Positions 7,923 through 16,828 of a stretch of 64,000 nt of DNA are shown here, one piece after another; position 1 is the first letter of the stretch; each line of letters opens with the position of its first letter. The stretch is taken from positions 62,001-126,000 of the forward strand of contig NZ_UUOC01000012.1 in assembly GCF_900590755.1 (NCBI RefSeq), written 5' to 3'. A program made the translations under genes and the position numbers. The notes below the pieces were generated by a model that made no database searches, was not told the origin of the DNA, and saw nothing but the letters and a program-made list of their open reading frames with translations. This stretch comes from Pseudomonas viridiflava (GTDB taxonomy: Bacteria; Pseudomonadota; Gammaproteobacteria; Pseudomonadales; Pseudomonadaceae).

Positions 7923-9071
7923 GTGCAGATTCAGGGTCATTTCGAGCTCAAGTTCGAAGCAGTGCGTGAAGCGTTTGCCGCACTCTTCGACGATCCTCAG
8001 GAACGCGGTGCGGCGTTGTGCATTCAGGTCGGTGGCGAAACGGTTGTCGATCTCTGGGCGGGTACTGCCGACAAGGACGGTGCCGAGGCCTGGCACAGCG
8101 ATACTATCGTTAACCTGTTTTCCTGCACCAAGCCCTTCGCTGCCGTCTCTGCGCTGCAACTGGTCGATGAAGGCAAGCTGCGCCTGGATGAACCTGTCGC
8201 TCGTCTGTGGCCCGAGTTTGCCGAGGCCGGCAAGGCTGCGATCACCCTGCGCCAATTGCTCTGTCATCAGGCCGGTTTACCCGCGCTGCGCCACATGTTG
8301 CCCGCCGAAGCGCTTTACGACTGGACCGCCATGACGGACGCGCTGGCTGCCGAACAACCCTGGTGGACGCCGGGGCAGGGCCATGGTTACGCCGCAATCA
8401 CTTACGGCTGGTTAGTGGGTGAGATGCTGCGCCGGGCTGACGGTCGTGGGCCGGGTGAGTCCATCGCCGCACGTATCTCGCGTCCGCTGGGCCTGGACTT
8501 CCATGTTGGTCTGAGCGACGAGGAGTTCTACCGCGTCGCCCATGTGGCCCGTGGCAAGGGCAACCCGGGTGATGAGGCGGCGCAGCGTCTGGTGCAAACC
8601 ACTATGCGTGAACCGACTTCGATGACGGCCCGAGCCTTCACCAACCCGCCTTCGATCATGACCAGCACCAACAAGCCGGAATGGCGCCGCATGCAGCAGC
8701 CCGCCGCGAATGGTCACGGCAATGCCCGAAGCCTTGCAGGCTTCTATGCCGGTCTACTCGATGGCAGCCTGCTGGAGTCCGAGCTGCTCAATGAGCTGAC
8801 TCGCGAACACAGCGTTGGCGAAGACAAAACTCTGCTGACCCGGACGCGTTTCGGACTGGGTTGCATGCTGGATCAGCCGGACGTACCCAACGCCACTTAC
8901 GGCCTGGGTGCCAAAGCATTCGGTCACCCTGGCGCTGGCGGATCCATCGGTTTCGCCGACCCGGACCGGGATGTGGCGTTTGGTTTTGTCGTCAACACGC
9001 TGGGCCCCTACGTGCTGATGGACCCGCGTGCGCAAAACCTGGCGCGTATCCTTGGTGAGTGTTTGCGCTAA
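7923..9071 (+). CDS. Serine hydrolase, class C beta-lactamase-like esterase (EstB type)
   Basis: 382 residues, GTG start with GGGAG eight bases upstream. The fold is that of class C beta-lactamases: S-x-x-K at SCTK (Ser67, Lys70), a Tyr motif YGW (Tyr161), and a late HPGAGG that stands where the third box (KTG or HxG) lies. Homologues of this size are carboxylesterases acting on short-chain esters, with little or no beta-lactamase activity. No signal peptide is visible, so it is probably cytosolic. Its place between dinG and an OmpA-family gene is the usual Pseudomonas order. A terminator-like hairpin follows. Confidence 0.85.
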   Translation: MQIQGHFELKFEAVREAFAALFDDPQERGAALCIQVGGETVVDLWAGTADKDGAEAWHSDTIVNLFSCTKPFAAVSALQLVDEGKLRLDEPVARLWPEFAEAGKAAITLRQLLCHQAGLPALRHMLPAEALYDWTAMTDALAAEQPWWTPGQGHGYAAITYGWLVGEMLRRADGRGPGESIAARISRPLGLDFHVGLSDEEFYRVAHVARGKGNPGDEAAQRLVQTTMREPTSMTARAFTNPPSIMTSTNKPEWRRMQQPAANGHGNARSLAGFYAGLLDGSLLESELLNELTREHSVGEDKTLLTRTRFGLGCMLDQPDVPNATYGLGAKAFGHPGAGGSIGFADPDRDVAFGFVVNTLGPYVLMDPRAQNLARILGECLR

Positions 9072-9124
9072 GTTGTGCCCTTAAGTGCTTGTTTCATACC
9101 GACTGTCAGTTAATGGGCTGTATC

Positions 9125-9149
9125 AGGAACCGTGCGACGGTTTCCTTTT
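9125..9149 (+). terminator. Probable terminator after the esterase gene
   Basis: GGAACCG / CGGTTTCC stem (one bulge) with a TGCGA loop followed by TTTTC, about 55 bases after the stop. Confidence 0.5.
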
Positions 9150-9237
9150 CCAACTGGGCGTTTAGGCGTGTTATATGGGCGCTGCCAAATTGTTTTCTGG
9201 CCAGGTTCTTTTCATTACTAATTTTTGTGGGTCATTC

Positions 9238-10326
9238 ATGTCGTCTTCCAAAAGCCTCGCAATCGCTTTGTGTCTTGCCGTCACGGGTTGTGCGCAAACC
9301 CCTCAAAATAATTCCGCCGATACAGGTAGTAGCTGGTGGCAGTTCGGTTCCGGCCCGGACGCGGTCGCCGATACTGCAACGGCAAAGGCCCCGCAAGCCA
9401 AACCTGCCGAGCCTGTTGCCAAAGCTGAAAGCGGCACCCATTGGTACTGGCCGTTCGCATCCAGCGACAGCGCTGACGCAAAAGCTGATGTTGCTGCCAA
9501 GCCTGCGCCGAAGAGCGTGCCGCCTCTGGTTGCCAAGTCCGAGACCGATAGCAAATGGTGGTGGCCGTTTGGCAGTGATGAGAAAGCCGCTCCTGCCGCT
9601 GCTCCAAAGATCGATCCAAAAGTGACTCAGGCCTGGCTGGATGAGTACGAGCCGCGCCTGCGCCTGGCGATCAAGGACAGCCCATTCGAACTGGAGCGCC
9701 GCGAAGACCTGCTGGTGATTACCGCGCCGGTGGATAGCTCGTTCAACCCGGACCGTCCTGCCATGTTGCTGCCGGTAACCCTGGGCCCGATCACCCGTCT
9801 GGCCAAGATCGTGGAAGGCGATCAGAAAACCGCCGTGTTGGTCCTCGGTCACGCTGATACCACCGGTGTCGCTGCCGCCAACCAGAAAATCAGCCAGGAA
9901 CGTGCGCAATCCATTGCCGCGATTTTCCGCCTCAGCGGCCTGGAGCGTAATCGTCTGAGCCTGCGTGGCATGGGCGCCGTGATGCCGCGTGCTGCCAACG
10001 ACAGCGCCGAAGGTCGCAAGCTGAACCGCCGCGTGGAAATCATGATGACGCCACAGAACACCATGGTTGCCCTGATGAGCAAATACGCGCTGCCGCCGTC
10101 GGCCACTATGGTTGCCGCTCAGGACGTCAAGCCAGCTGCCGCCGTTGCCCCGGCTCCGGCCAAAGCAGCCCCTGCCGCCAAGGCTCCAGCCAAGAAAGCT
10201 GCCGCCGCCAGCAAGCCAGCTGCTAAAAAAGCCGCTCCGGCGAAGAAGGCTGCACCTGCCAAAGCCGCACCGGCCAAGGCTGCCGTGAAGAAAAAACCAG
10301 CGGCGACCGATCAGGCCAGCAACTAA
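9238..10326 (+). CDS. OmpA-family lipoprotein with Trp-rich repeats and a Lys/Ala/Pro tail
   Basis: 362 residues. Lipobox AVTGC (Cys18). The N-terminal part has three spaced aromatic units, SWWQFGS (Trp33-34), HWYWPFAS (69-71) and KWWWPFGS (107-109), set in low-complexity Ala/Lys/Pro linkers. Residues about 140-285 are an OmpA peptidoglycan-binding domain (GHADTTGVAAANQKISQERA; RKLNRRVEI). The last 55 residues are AAPAKKAAPAK-type repeats like histone H1 or AlgP. The domain order suggests an outer-membrane lipoprotein that binds the cell wall and carries a long basic periplasmic tail. Start ATG at 9238; no strong Shine-Dalgarno sequence is visible. Expected neighbours esterase and pdxH. Confidence 0.9.
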   Translation: MSSSKSLAIALCLAVTGCAQTPQNNSADTGSSWWQFGSGPDAVADTATAKAPQAKPAEPVAKAESGTHWYWPFASSDSADAKADVAAKPAPKSVPPLVAKSETDSKWWWPFGSDEKAAPAAAPKIDPKVTQAWLDEYEPRLRLAIKDSPFELERREDLLVITAPVDSSFNPDRPAMLLPVTLGPITRLAKIVEGDQKTAVLVLGHADTTGVAAANQKISQERAQSIAAIFRLSGLERNRLSLRGMGAVMPRAANDSAEGRKLNRRVEIMMTPQNTMVALMSKYALPPSATMVAAQDVKPAAAVAPAPAKAAPAAKAPAKKAAAASKPAAKKAAPAKKAAPAKAAPAKAAVKKKPAATDQASN

Positions 10327-10334
10327 CGCTTTGC

Positions 10335-10376
10335 TGACTCGCGCTTGGCGGCGCGGGTCAGTCCCCGGACTTTTTT
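10335..10376 (+). terminator. Possible terminator between the OmpA-family gene and pdxH
   Basis: Hairpin TGAC-t-CGCGC / GCGCG-g-GTCA with loop TTGGCG. A T6 tract follows, but 10 bases beyond the stem, so termination may be partial. Confidence 0.35.
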
Positions 10377-10394
10377 CAATTCAAGGAAAGCGTC

Positions 10395-11042
10395 ATGACC
10401 CAGTCTCTGGCTGATATGCGCCGCGACTACGCCCGCGATGGTTTAACCGAAGCACAATCGCCAGAGGAGCCGTTTGCTCTGTTTCACCAGTGGTTTGCAG
10501 AAGCGGTCAAAACCGAGCAGGCACCGGTCGAAGCCAATGCCATGACGCTGGCGACCGTTGATCAAGACGGGCGTCCCCACTGCCGCATCCTGCTGCTCAA
10601 AGGCCTGGATTCTCAGGGTTTTACCTTCTTCACCAACTACGACAGCGCCAAGGGCCAACAGCTGGCGGCGCGTCCGTTTGCCGCCATGACGTTTTTCTGG
10701 CCAACCCTTGAGCGTCAGGTACGCATCGAGGGGCGGGTGGTGAAGGTCACGCCTGAAGAGTCTGATGCTTACTTTCAGGTTCGTCCGCTGGGTAGCCGAC
10801 TGGGTGCCTGGGCTTCGCCCCAGAGTCAGGTCATTGCCGATCGCGCCGAGCTTGAAGGCATGATCACCGCCACCGAACAGCGCTTCCTTGATACCCAGCC
10901 ACATTGCCCGCCACATTGGGGTGGCTACCGGCTTTTGCCCGAGCGCATCGAGTTCTGGCAAGGTCGTTCCAGCCGTTTGCATGACCGTCTGAATTATCGT
11001 CTCGACGAGAGTCAGTGGATTCGCGAACGCCTCGCTCCCTGA
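10395..11042 (+). CDS. pdxH: Pyridoxamine/pyridoxine 5'-phosphate oxidase
   Basis: 215 residues, the usual length. It oxidises pyridoxine or pyridoxamine 5'-phosphate to pyridoxal 5'-phosphate with FMN and O2, the last step of vitamin B6 synthesis and salvage. Family motifs are present: [20 protein letters not shown] (FMN site), [17 protein letters not shown], and the C-terminal [12 protein letters not shown]...YRL...W...RLAP substrate loop. RBS AAGGAA lies upstream of the ATG. Soluble homodimer in the family. Confidence 0.96.
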   Translation: MTQSLADMRRDYARDGLTEAQSPEEPFALFHQWFAEAVKTEQAPVEANAMTLATVDQDGRPHCRILLLKGLDSQGFTFFTNYDSAKGQQLAARPFAAMTFFWPTLERQVRIEGRVVKVTPEESDAYFQVRPLGSRLGAWASPQSQVIADRAELEGMITATEQRFLDTQPHCPPHWGGYRLLPERIEFWQGRSSRLHDRLNYRLDESQWIRERLAP

Positions 11043-11201
11043 ACGTCAGTTTGTTTGAATTATTCGCCAGCGAACCCGTCATAGGGGTACATGGCGTCGG
11101 GCTGTATCGCGCCTGAATGAAAACAAATTAGCGAGGAGCGGCAGGTGACAGCGCCAATAGTGCGGAGTCTAATGGCTGCATGTTCCTCTGGAGATACCCC
11201 T

Positions 11202-11663
11202 ATGCGTAAGTCTGTTCTGCTGGTTTCGTTCACTGCTATGGCACTGTCGCTCAGTGGCTGCATGTCGAACCTGACCGGTGATTCCTATTCCCGTGATGAA
11301 GCGCGGACAGTGCAGACGGTTCGCCTGGGCACCATCGAATCTCTGCGGCCGGTAAAGATTGAAGGCAGTAAGACGCCAATCGGTGCGGGTGCCGGTGCAA
11401 TCGTCGGCGGTGTGGGCGGCAGCGCGATTGGCGGCGGTCGCGGCAGTATCGTCGCGGCGGTGATTGGTGCGGTGGCCGGTGGTCTGCTGGGTTCTGCGAC
11501 AGAGGAAGGTTTGACCCGGACTCAGGGCGTGGAGATTACCGTTCGTGAAGACGACGGCAGCATGCGTGCCTACGTGCAGCAGGTGCAGGAAAATGAAATT
11601 TTCCGTGTCGGCGAGCGCGTGCGCATCATGAGCGTCAATGGCACCAGCCGGGTTTCACACTAA
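11202..11663 (+). CDS. slyB: SlyB/Pcp-type glycine-zipper outer membrane lipoprotein
   Basis: 153 residues. Signal peptide MRKSVLLVSFTAMALSLSGC with the lipid Cys at 20. Then the SlyB N-terminal block (YSRDEARTVQTVRLGTIESL), the glycine-zipper hairpin (GAGAGAIVGGVGGSAIGGG, about residues 66-100) and the family C-terminus with VEITVREDDG. SlyB forms ring-like lipid-protein nanodomains in the outer membrane of E. coli and is PhoPQ-controlled there. In Pseudomonas it is conserved near pdxH. RBS GGAG at about 11190. A strong terminator follows, so it ends its transcript. Confidence 0.88.
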   Translation: MRKSVLLVSFTAMALSLSGCMSNLTGDSYSRDEARTVQTVRLGTIESLRPVKIEGSKTPIGAGAGAIVGGVGGSAIGGGRGSIVAAVIGAVAGGLLGSATEEGLTRTQGVEITVREDDGSMRAYVQQVQENEIFRVGERVRIMSVNGTSRVSH

Positions 11664-11696
11664 GGTCTGCGATGCTTTTGTAGTGTCTTGATACAC

Positions 11697-11727
11697 AAAA
11701 CCCCGATCCTGGTGATCGGGGTTTTTG
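11697..11727 (+). terminator. Rho-independent terminator
   Basis: CCCCGATC / GATCGGGG stem with CTGGT loop followed by TTTTTG. A run of A before the stem could let it also serve the minus strand. Confidence 0.9.
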
Positions 11728-11735
11728 TTTGTCTA

Positions 11736-11825
11736 GTGGGACCGGCTTTAGCCGGGAAGGCTGCATTTCTGACGACAAAAAGGCATTGGAGGTACCGACC
11801 TCTTCCCGGCTGAAGCCGGTCCCAC
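11736..11825. repeat. REP inverted repeat (class B)
   Basis: Arms GTGGGACCGGCTTTAGCCGG and a complement with one change (CTGAAG for CTAAAG). It lies directly after the terminator and 4 bases before the nhaA stop. Confidence 0.9.
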
Positions 11826-11829
11826 TAGG

Positions 11830-13029
11830 TCAGGCTGTCTGGCTATTTCTGCTACTGACCGCCATAACCGCATAGCCAATAAACGCCGCCAGAATCGATC
11901 CCGTCAGGATCCCCATCCGGTCCGCGCCCGCGTACGCGCTGGTGGCCGGGTCATAAGCCAGCGAGCCCACAAACAGACTCATGGTGAAGCCGATGCCGCA
12001 CAGGATCGATACGCCCAGTACTTGGCCCCAGTTCGCGCCGGCTGGCAACTTCGCCATCCCGACTTTGACCGCCAGCCAGGTCAGGCCAAACACCCCGAGG
12101 GTCTTGCCCAGCAACAGGCCTGCCGCGATGCCCATAGGGACGTGATGGGTGAAGCTTTCCAGGGTAACGCCCGTCAGAGACACACCGGCATTGGCGAAGG
12201 CAAACAGCGGCAGGATGCCGTACGCGACCCAAGGGTGCAGGGCATGTTCAAGGGTCAGCAAGGGCGAGGACTTTTGGTTCTGAGCACGCATTGGAATACA
12301 GAAGGCCAGCACCACACCCGCCAGCGTCGCGTGGACACCGCTTTTCAGGACGCAAACCCACAGCACCAGACCAATCAGCAAGTAAGGCCCGAGCTTGAGA
12401 ACCCCCAGTCTGTTCATGGTGATCAAGGCCACGATGGCCGCGCCAGCGATCAGCAACGAGAGGTTCGACAGCTCACCTGAATAGAACAGCGCGATCACCA
12501 CGATGGCGCCCAGGTCGTCGATGATCGCCAGGGTCATCAGGAACAGTTTCAGCGACACCGGGACGCGCTTGCCCAGCAGGGCCAGAACCCCGAGGGCGAA
12601 CGCAATATCAGTCGCCATGGGAATCGCCCAGCCGTTCATGGCTGCTGCATCGCCGGTGTTCATGGCCCAGAAGATCAGCGCCGGAACCACCATGCCGCCA
12701 ATGGCCGCCGTACCCGGCAAGACGATCTGCGAGGGCTTGGACAGATGGCCCTCAAGCACCTCGCGTTTGACCTCAAGGCCGATCAGCAGAAAGAACAGCG
12801 CCATCATGCCGTCGTTGATCCACAGCAACAGCGGTTTGGCAATCTTGACCGCACCGATCTGGGCGACCACGGGCACATCGAGGAAGGCGTTATACAGCCA
12901 GGACAACGGGGAATTGTTGATGATCAGGGCCAGAGCAGCGGCGGCGATCAGTAACAGACCGCCCGCTGCTTCAAGCTGAAAAAAACGAATGACAGAGTTA
13001 CGTAGAGGCAAGATTCGCGCTCCATTCAT
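11830..13029 (-). CDS. nhaA: Na+/H+ antiporter NhaA
   Basis: 399 residues, about 12 membrane helices, inner membrane. It exchanges internal Na+ (or Li+) for external H+. The key pair of aspartates is present in [18 protein letters not shown], equal to Asp163-Asp164 of E. coli Nha[15 protein letters not shown] before it is the unwound helix IV with its Thr-Asp. The N-terminal [13 protein letters not shown] is also typical. The A/T-rich 80 bases upstream (TTATAACAAAAACG on the minus strand) probably hold the promoter. Monocistronic. Confidence 0.95.
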   Translation of the reverse strand: MNGARILPLRNSVIRFFQLEAAGGLLLIAAAALALIINNSPLSWLYNAFLDVPVVAQIGAVKIAKPLLLWINDGMMALFFLLIGLEVKREVLEGHLSKPSQIVLPGTAAIGGMVVPALIFWAMNTGDAAAMNGWAIPMATDIAFALGVLALLGKRVPVSLKLFLMTLAIIDDLGAIVVIALFYSGELSNLSLLIAGAAIVALITMNRLGVLKLGPYLLIGLVLWVCVLKSGVHATLAGVVLAFCIPMRAQNQKSSPLLTLEHALHPWVAYGILPLFAFANAGVSLTGVTLESFTHHVPMGIAAGLLLGKTLGVFGLTWLAVKVGMAKLPAGANWGQVLGVSILCGIGFTMSLFVGSLAYDPATSAYAGADRMGILTGSILAAFIGYAVMAVSSRNSQTA

Positions 13030-13228
13030 GCAAAAGGAGCGACACCCTAACCCGGACTTACTGTCTTTAAAACAAAAGTTATATTCGTTTTTGTTATAAG
13101 CAGTAGGGATTATTTAGAGTGTTTCCGGGTCTGTCAGGAGAGTCGGTTTGCTGGTCAGACGGGTCTTTTTGTAGTGTAGGAATTGTCTGAAAAGCGCCGC
13201 CCTCTCGCGCAGCAAATACGGTCCATAG

Positions 13229-13295
13229 GCGCGACTTTAGCCGCAAGGATGTCGGCCCTGCGCAGGATCTATAACTCGCGGCTAAAGCCGCTCTC
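13229..13295. repeat. Inverted repeat (GCGGCTTTAGCCGC type)
   Basis: Arms GGCGCGACTTTAGCCGC and CGCGGCTAAAGCCGCTCTC in opposite orientation. Related in its core (CTTTAGCC) to class B but with different ends. Confidence 0.65.
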
Positions 13296-13329
13296 ATTGA
13301 AAAATGACATCTGAATTAGAACGGTTTTT

Positions 13330-13440
13330 CTGTAGGAGTGAGCTTGCTCGCGATAAAGCCGGAACGGCTTTTCTGCGGCGGTGAATGCTGCTTTTTTCAC
13401 GACTGCTTCGCAGCCGATCGCGAGCAAGCTCACTCCTACG
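13330..13440. repeat. REP-like inverted repeat (class C)
   Basis: Same arms as 918-1007 (GTAGGAGTGAGCTTGCTCGC) with a longer, partly self-complementary spacer (AAAGCCG...CGGCTTTT). Confidence 0.85.
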
Positions 13441-13491
13441 GGTCCTATGTTTGCTGCGCGAAAGTGCGGCGTTCGGAAGACAGGCGCACTC

Positions 13492-15102
13492 CTACAGTTC
13501 AATCCCCAACATATCCCGCGCCAGCGCCTCGGCAATCCGGATGCCGTCCACACCAGCAGACAGAATCCCGCCCGCATAACCTGCACCTTCGCCTGCCGGG
13601 AACAGGCCTTTGACGTTCAGGCTCTGCATGGTGTCGCCACGGGTAATGCGCAGTGGTGCCGAGGTGCGGGTTTCGATGCCGGTCAGGATGGCGTCGTGCA
13701 AGGCAAAGCCTTTGATCTGCTTATCGAAGGCTGGCAGTGCTTCGCGGATTGCTTCGATGGCGTAAGCGGGCAGGGCGTCTGCCAGGTCCACCAGTTTTAC
13801 CCCCGGCTTGTAGGACGGTTCTACGCTGCCAAGCTCGCTGGACGCCTTGCCTGCAATGAAGTCACCCACCAACTGCGCAGGGGCCTCGTAAGTGCTGCCG
13901 CCGAGCAGGTAAGCGTGGGATTCCAGGCGCTCCTGTAACTCGATACCCGCCAATGGACCGCCCGGATAATCTTCCGGCGTGATCCCGACCACGATGCCCG
14001 AGTTAGCGTTGCGTTCGTTACGCGAATACTGGCTCATGCCGTTGGTGACTACGCGGTTTGGCTCGGAAGTCGCCGCGACCACCGTGCCGCCCGGACACAT
14101 GCAGAAGCTATAGACCGAACGGCCATTCTTGGCATGGTGCACCAGTTTGTAATCGGCCGCGCCGAGCTTCGGGTGCCCGGCATATTTACCCAGGCGGGCG
14201 CGGTCGATCAGCGATTGCGGGTGTTCGATCCGGAAGCCCACGGAAAAAGGTTTGGCCTCCATGTAAACGCCCCGCCCGTGCAGCATGCGGAAGGTGTCAC
14301 GGGCGCTGTGCCCCAAAGCCATGATCACGTGTCGGGACTCGATGCGTTCGCCGCCGTCGAGCTCTACACCCAGCAGTTGGCCGTCTTCGATCAGCACGTC
14401 GGTGACGCGCTGTTCGAAGCGCACTTCACCGCCCAGCGCTTCGATCTGATGGCGCATGTTTTCCACAACACCGGTCAGACGGAACGTACCGATGTGAGGC
14501 TTGCTAACGTAGAGGATTTCTTCCGGCGCACCGGCTTTGACGAACTCGTGCAGCACCTTGCGACCGTGGAATTTCGGGTCCTTGATCTGGCTGTACAGCT
14601 TGCCGTCGGAGAAGGTCCCGGCACCGCCTTCACCGAACTGCACGTTGGACTCGGGGTTCAGCACGTTCTTGCGCCACAGGCCCCAGGTGTCCTTGGTGCG
14701 CTGGCGAACTTCCCGGCCACGCTCAAGAATGATCGGCTTGAAACCCATCTGTGCAAGCAACAGCCCAGCGAAGATCCCGCATGGCCCGAAGCCCACGACC
14801 ACGGGGCGTTCGGTCAGGCCATCCGGCGCGTGGCCGACAACCTTGTAGCTGACGTCCGGCGCGGGGTTGATGTGCCGATCATCGGCCATGCGCAACAGCA
14901 GCGCGGCTTCGTCCCGGACTTCAAAGTCGATGGTGTAGATGAAGCACAGCTCGGAAGACTTCTTGCGCGCATCGTAGCTGCGCTTGAACAGGGTGAAGTC
15001 CAGCAGTGCTTCGCTGTCGATACCCAGGCGCTGCAAAAGAGCAGGGCGCAGGTCTTCTTCCGGGTGATCGATCGGCAGCTTGAGTTCGGTGATTCGTAAC
15101 AT
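13492..15102 (-). CDS. FAD-dependent oxidoreductase (COG2509 family)
   Basis: 536 residues. An N-terminal domain of about 95 residues (LRITELKLPIDHPEEDL...) precedes the dinucleotide-binding Rossmann motif VGFGPCGIFAGLLLAQMG (from about residue 103) and the FAD segment LERGREVRQRTKDTWGLW. VQFGEGGAGTFSDGKLYSQ follows. The C-terminal FAD motif GEGAGYAGGILSAGVDGIRI closes it. Homologues are widespread, soluble and of unknown substrate; an NAD(P)-linked dehydrogenase role is only inferred from the fold. Alone on its strand. Confidence 0.85.
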   Translation of the reverse strand: MLRITELKLPIDHPEEDLRPALLQRLGIDSEALLDFTLFKRSYDARKKSSELCFIYTIDFEVRDEAALLLRMADDRHINPAPDVSYKVVGHAPDGLTERPVVVGFGPCGIFAGLLLAQMGFKPIILERGREVRQRTKDTWGLWRKNVLNPESNVQFGEGGAGTFSDGKLYSQIKDPKFHGRKVLHEFVKAGAPEEILYVSKPHIGTFRLTGVVENMRHQIEALGGEVRFEQRVTDVLIEDGQLLGVELDGGERIESRHVIMALGHSARDTFRMLHGRGVYMEAKPFSVGFRIEHPQSLIDRARLGKYAGHPKLGAADYKLVHHAKNGRSVYSFCMCPGGTVVAATSEPNRVVTNGMSQYSRNERNANSGIVVGITPEDYPGGPLAGIELQERLESHAYLLGGSTYEAPAQLVGDFIAGKASSELGSVEPSYKPGVKLVDLADALPAYAIEAIREALPAFDKQIKGFALHDAILTGIETRTSAPLRITRGDTMQSLNVKGLFPAGEGAGYAGGILSAGVDGIRIAEALARDMLGIEL

Positions 15103-15221
15103 GAAAAAATCCAGTTTCCGGGCCGCAGGATCAGCCCGACAGCGCTACAAGAACCGGGGATTATAAGCCACATTGGGGTGGGCCGGGGTGGTGGCTTGTC
15201 TCGAGCGTAGCGTCGTCCTGA

Positions 15222-15351
15222 TCGCGGGCAAGCACCGCTCCCACATAAGATCGCGATTCAACTGTGGGAGCGAGGCTTGCCCGCGAAGAACGATGACGCG
15301 GCGTGTCAGGCTAACCGCGTCGTCCTGTTCGCGGGCAAGCCTCGCTCCAAC
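15222..15351. repeat. REP-like repeat cluster (class D, three arms)
   Basis: Two arms face each other (TCGCGGGCAAGCACCGCTCC at 15222 and its complement ending at 15287). A third arm (TTCGCGGGCAAGCCTCGCTC) starts at 15329. The 12 bases before the first and third arm are also similar (CGTCGTCCTG), so a REP plus flank was duplicated. Confidence 0.75.
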
Positions 15352-15378
15352 AAAGATCAGTAGGTGGCCATCGTCCTA

Positions 15379-16056
15379 TCAATCATCCCGCGACCCACCG
15401 TAATACCCGCAGCCGCGCACGGTCTGGCCATTGAGGCGCAGTTCGGCGGTGAGGTGCTGGACGGAGCCGTTGCTGCTATCCACACAGCGTTGCGGCGCGA
15501 CCCAGAGTTCCATGGTCTGGCCATTGGCTTCGCTGCTGACGCTGAAGCGTCCGTTGGGCAGTTGTTCTTCAACATAGGGCACGGCAATGGTGTCCTTGTT
15601 CAAGCGCTCGATCACCATGCCTTTGCCGCTGACGTTGACGTTCCACGCCGGGTTGTTGCCGTTGACGTGCAGCGTCAGGCGTTTGAAGTTGGGGTCTTCG
15701 CAGTTCTGATCCGGACGTTCCACGCGGTACACCTGGCGCAGATCGAGCTGGCCGTCGGTGTTGGCCGCCTTACCAGCGACAAAGGTGCCACGCAGGTCGG
15801 CAAACACCTTGCCGGATTTGTCAGCCAGGGCTGCAGACTCCTGCAGGATGCCCGTGTTGCCTGCATCATTGACGACGAAGCGGCGTTGTTCGTTGCAAGG
15901 CTGGAACAGCAGCTTGCCGCCTTCACCGGTCAGGTTGCCCTGCATGCGGACCCAGCCAGCCTTGGATACAGAAGTTTCAGGCTTGGAACCGAGCATCTGG
16001 CAACCGGCGAACAGCGGCAGCATGGCGAAAAACAGGGCGGAACGAGCAGCGAACAT
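15379..16056 (-). CDS. Putative lipoprotein (COG3650-like)
   Basis: 225 residues. Signal peptide MFAARSALFFAMLPLFAGC with lipid Cys19. The ATG at 16056 has GGAGA seven bases upstream, which makes it better than the in-frame ATG at 16074. The mature part repeats a small beta unit: FQPCNEQRRFVVND... with DLRGTFVAG, and a second half ending TAELRLNGQTVRGCGYYGG. This resembles the NlpE/COG3650 type of lipoprotein in which Cys residues pair at the ends. Function unknown; envelope location is clear. Confidence 0.75.
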   Translation of the reverse strand: MFAARSALFFAMLPLFAGCQMLGSKPETSVSKAGWVRMQGNLTGEGGKLLFQPCNEQRRFVVNDAGNTGILQESAALADKSGKVFADLRGTFVAGKAANTDGQLDLRQVYRVERPDQNCEDPNFKRLTLHVNGNNPAWNVNVSGKGMVIERLNKDTIAVPYVEEQLPNGRFSVSSEANGQTMELWVAPQRCVDSSNGSVQHLTAELRLNGQTVRGCGYYGGSRDD

Positions 16057-16117
16057 TGGGTGGTCTCCAGACATGTGCCGCCACGTTACTCAGCCTGCGG
16101 CGTCATCACAAGAGGCA

Positions 16118-16717
16118 TCAGCCAACCACATAGACCTGACCGGTCTGCAGGCCCTCGACACTTTTGGCGTAGGCCAGGGCGACTTCGGCTGCGGGAACCG
16201 GTTTGAACCCCCGGAAATAAGGTGCATAGCTGTCCATTGCTTCCACAAGAACGGTTGGGCTCACCGAGTTGACCCGCATGCCGCGGGGCATTTCGATGGC
16301 CGCAGCCCGCACGAACGCATCCAGCGCGCCATTGACCAGACTGGCCGATGCGCCGGTGCGAATCGGGTCACGGTTCAGCACACCGGTGGTGAAGGTAAAA
16401 GACGCGCCGTCGTTGGCAAATTCGCGACCGATCAGCAGCAGGTTGACCTGGCCCATGAGCTTGTCCTTCAGGCCGAGGGCGAAGTCTTTTTCACTCATGT
16501 CAGCCAGTGGTGCGAAGGTGACATTGCCCGCCGCGCAGACCAGCGCATCGAAGTTGCCTACCCGTTCGAACAGTTTTCGGATGGAGCCACTATCACTAAT
16601 ATCCACCTGCGCTTCGCCGCTGGTGCGGCCGATGCGCACGATCTCGTGACGGGGGGCCAATTCCTTGGCAATGGCCGAGCCGATGGTGCCGCTGGCTCCA
16701 ATCAACAGAATTTTCAT
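16118..16717 (-). CDS. SDR-fold protein lacking the catalytic Tyr and Lys
   Basis: 199 residues, a minimal short-chain dehydrogenase fold. The nucleotide motif GASGTIGSAIAKEL (residues 7-20) and the NAG-like motif CAAGNVTFAPL are present. Where classical SDRs have Y-x-x-x-K the sequence is TGASASLVNGALDAF, with neither Tyr nor Lys. This fits the Lin1944-like SDR subgroup, known to lack the active-site residues and of unknown function. The divergent LysR gene begins 111 bases away and may control it. Confidence 0.85.
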   Translation of the reverse strand: MKILLIGASGTIGSAIAKELAPRHEIVRIGRTSGEAQVDISDSGSIRKLFERVGNFDALVCAAGNVTFAPLADMSEKDFALGLKDKLMGQVNLLLIGREFANDGASFTFTTGVLNRDPIRTGASASLVNGALDAFVRAAAIEMPRGMRVNSVSPTVLVEAMDSYAPYFRGFKPVPAAEVALAYAKSVEGLQTGQVYVVG

Positions 16718-16828
16718 TGCATTGCTCCTGAGCGTCTTTCAACAAAGGTGAGCAGGCAGTGTAAGGTGGCTGTTTGCAGTCGATAAGAGTGCTAATAGGC
16801 AACCTTTGGTTCTCATAAGGAAACAATC

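Noticed and set aside
6399..8267. A 622-codon open frame on the minus strand
   Set aside because: It lies antisense to dinG and the esterase, is rich in His/Gln/Arg as expected from the complement of G/C-rich coding DNA, and matches no family.
15222..15351. Three-arm repeat considered as a CRISPR-like array
   Set aside because: Arms are inverted relative to each other, spacers are unequal, and there are only three units; it is a REP cluster.
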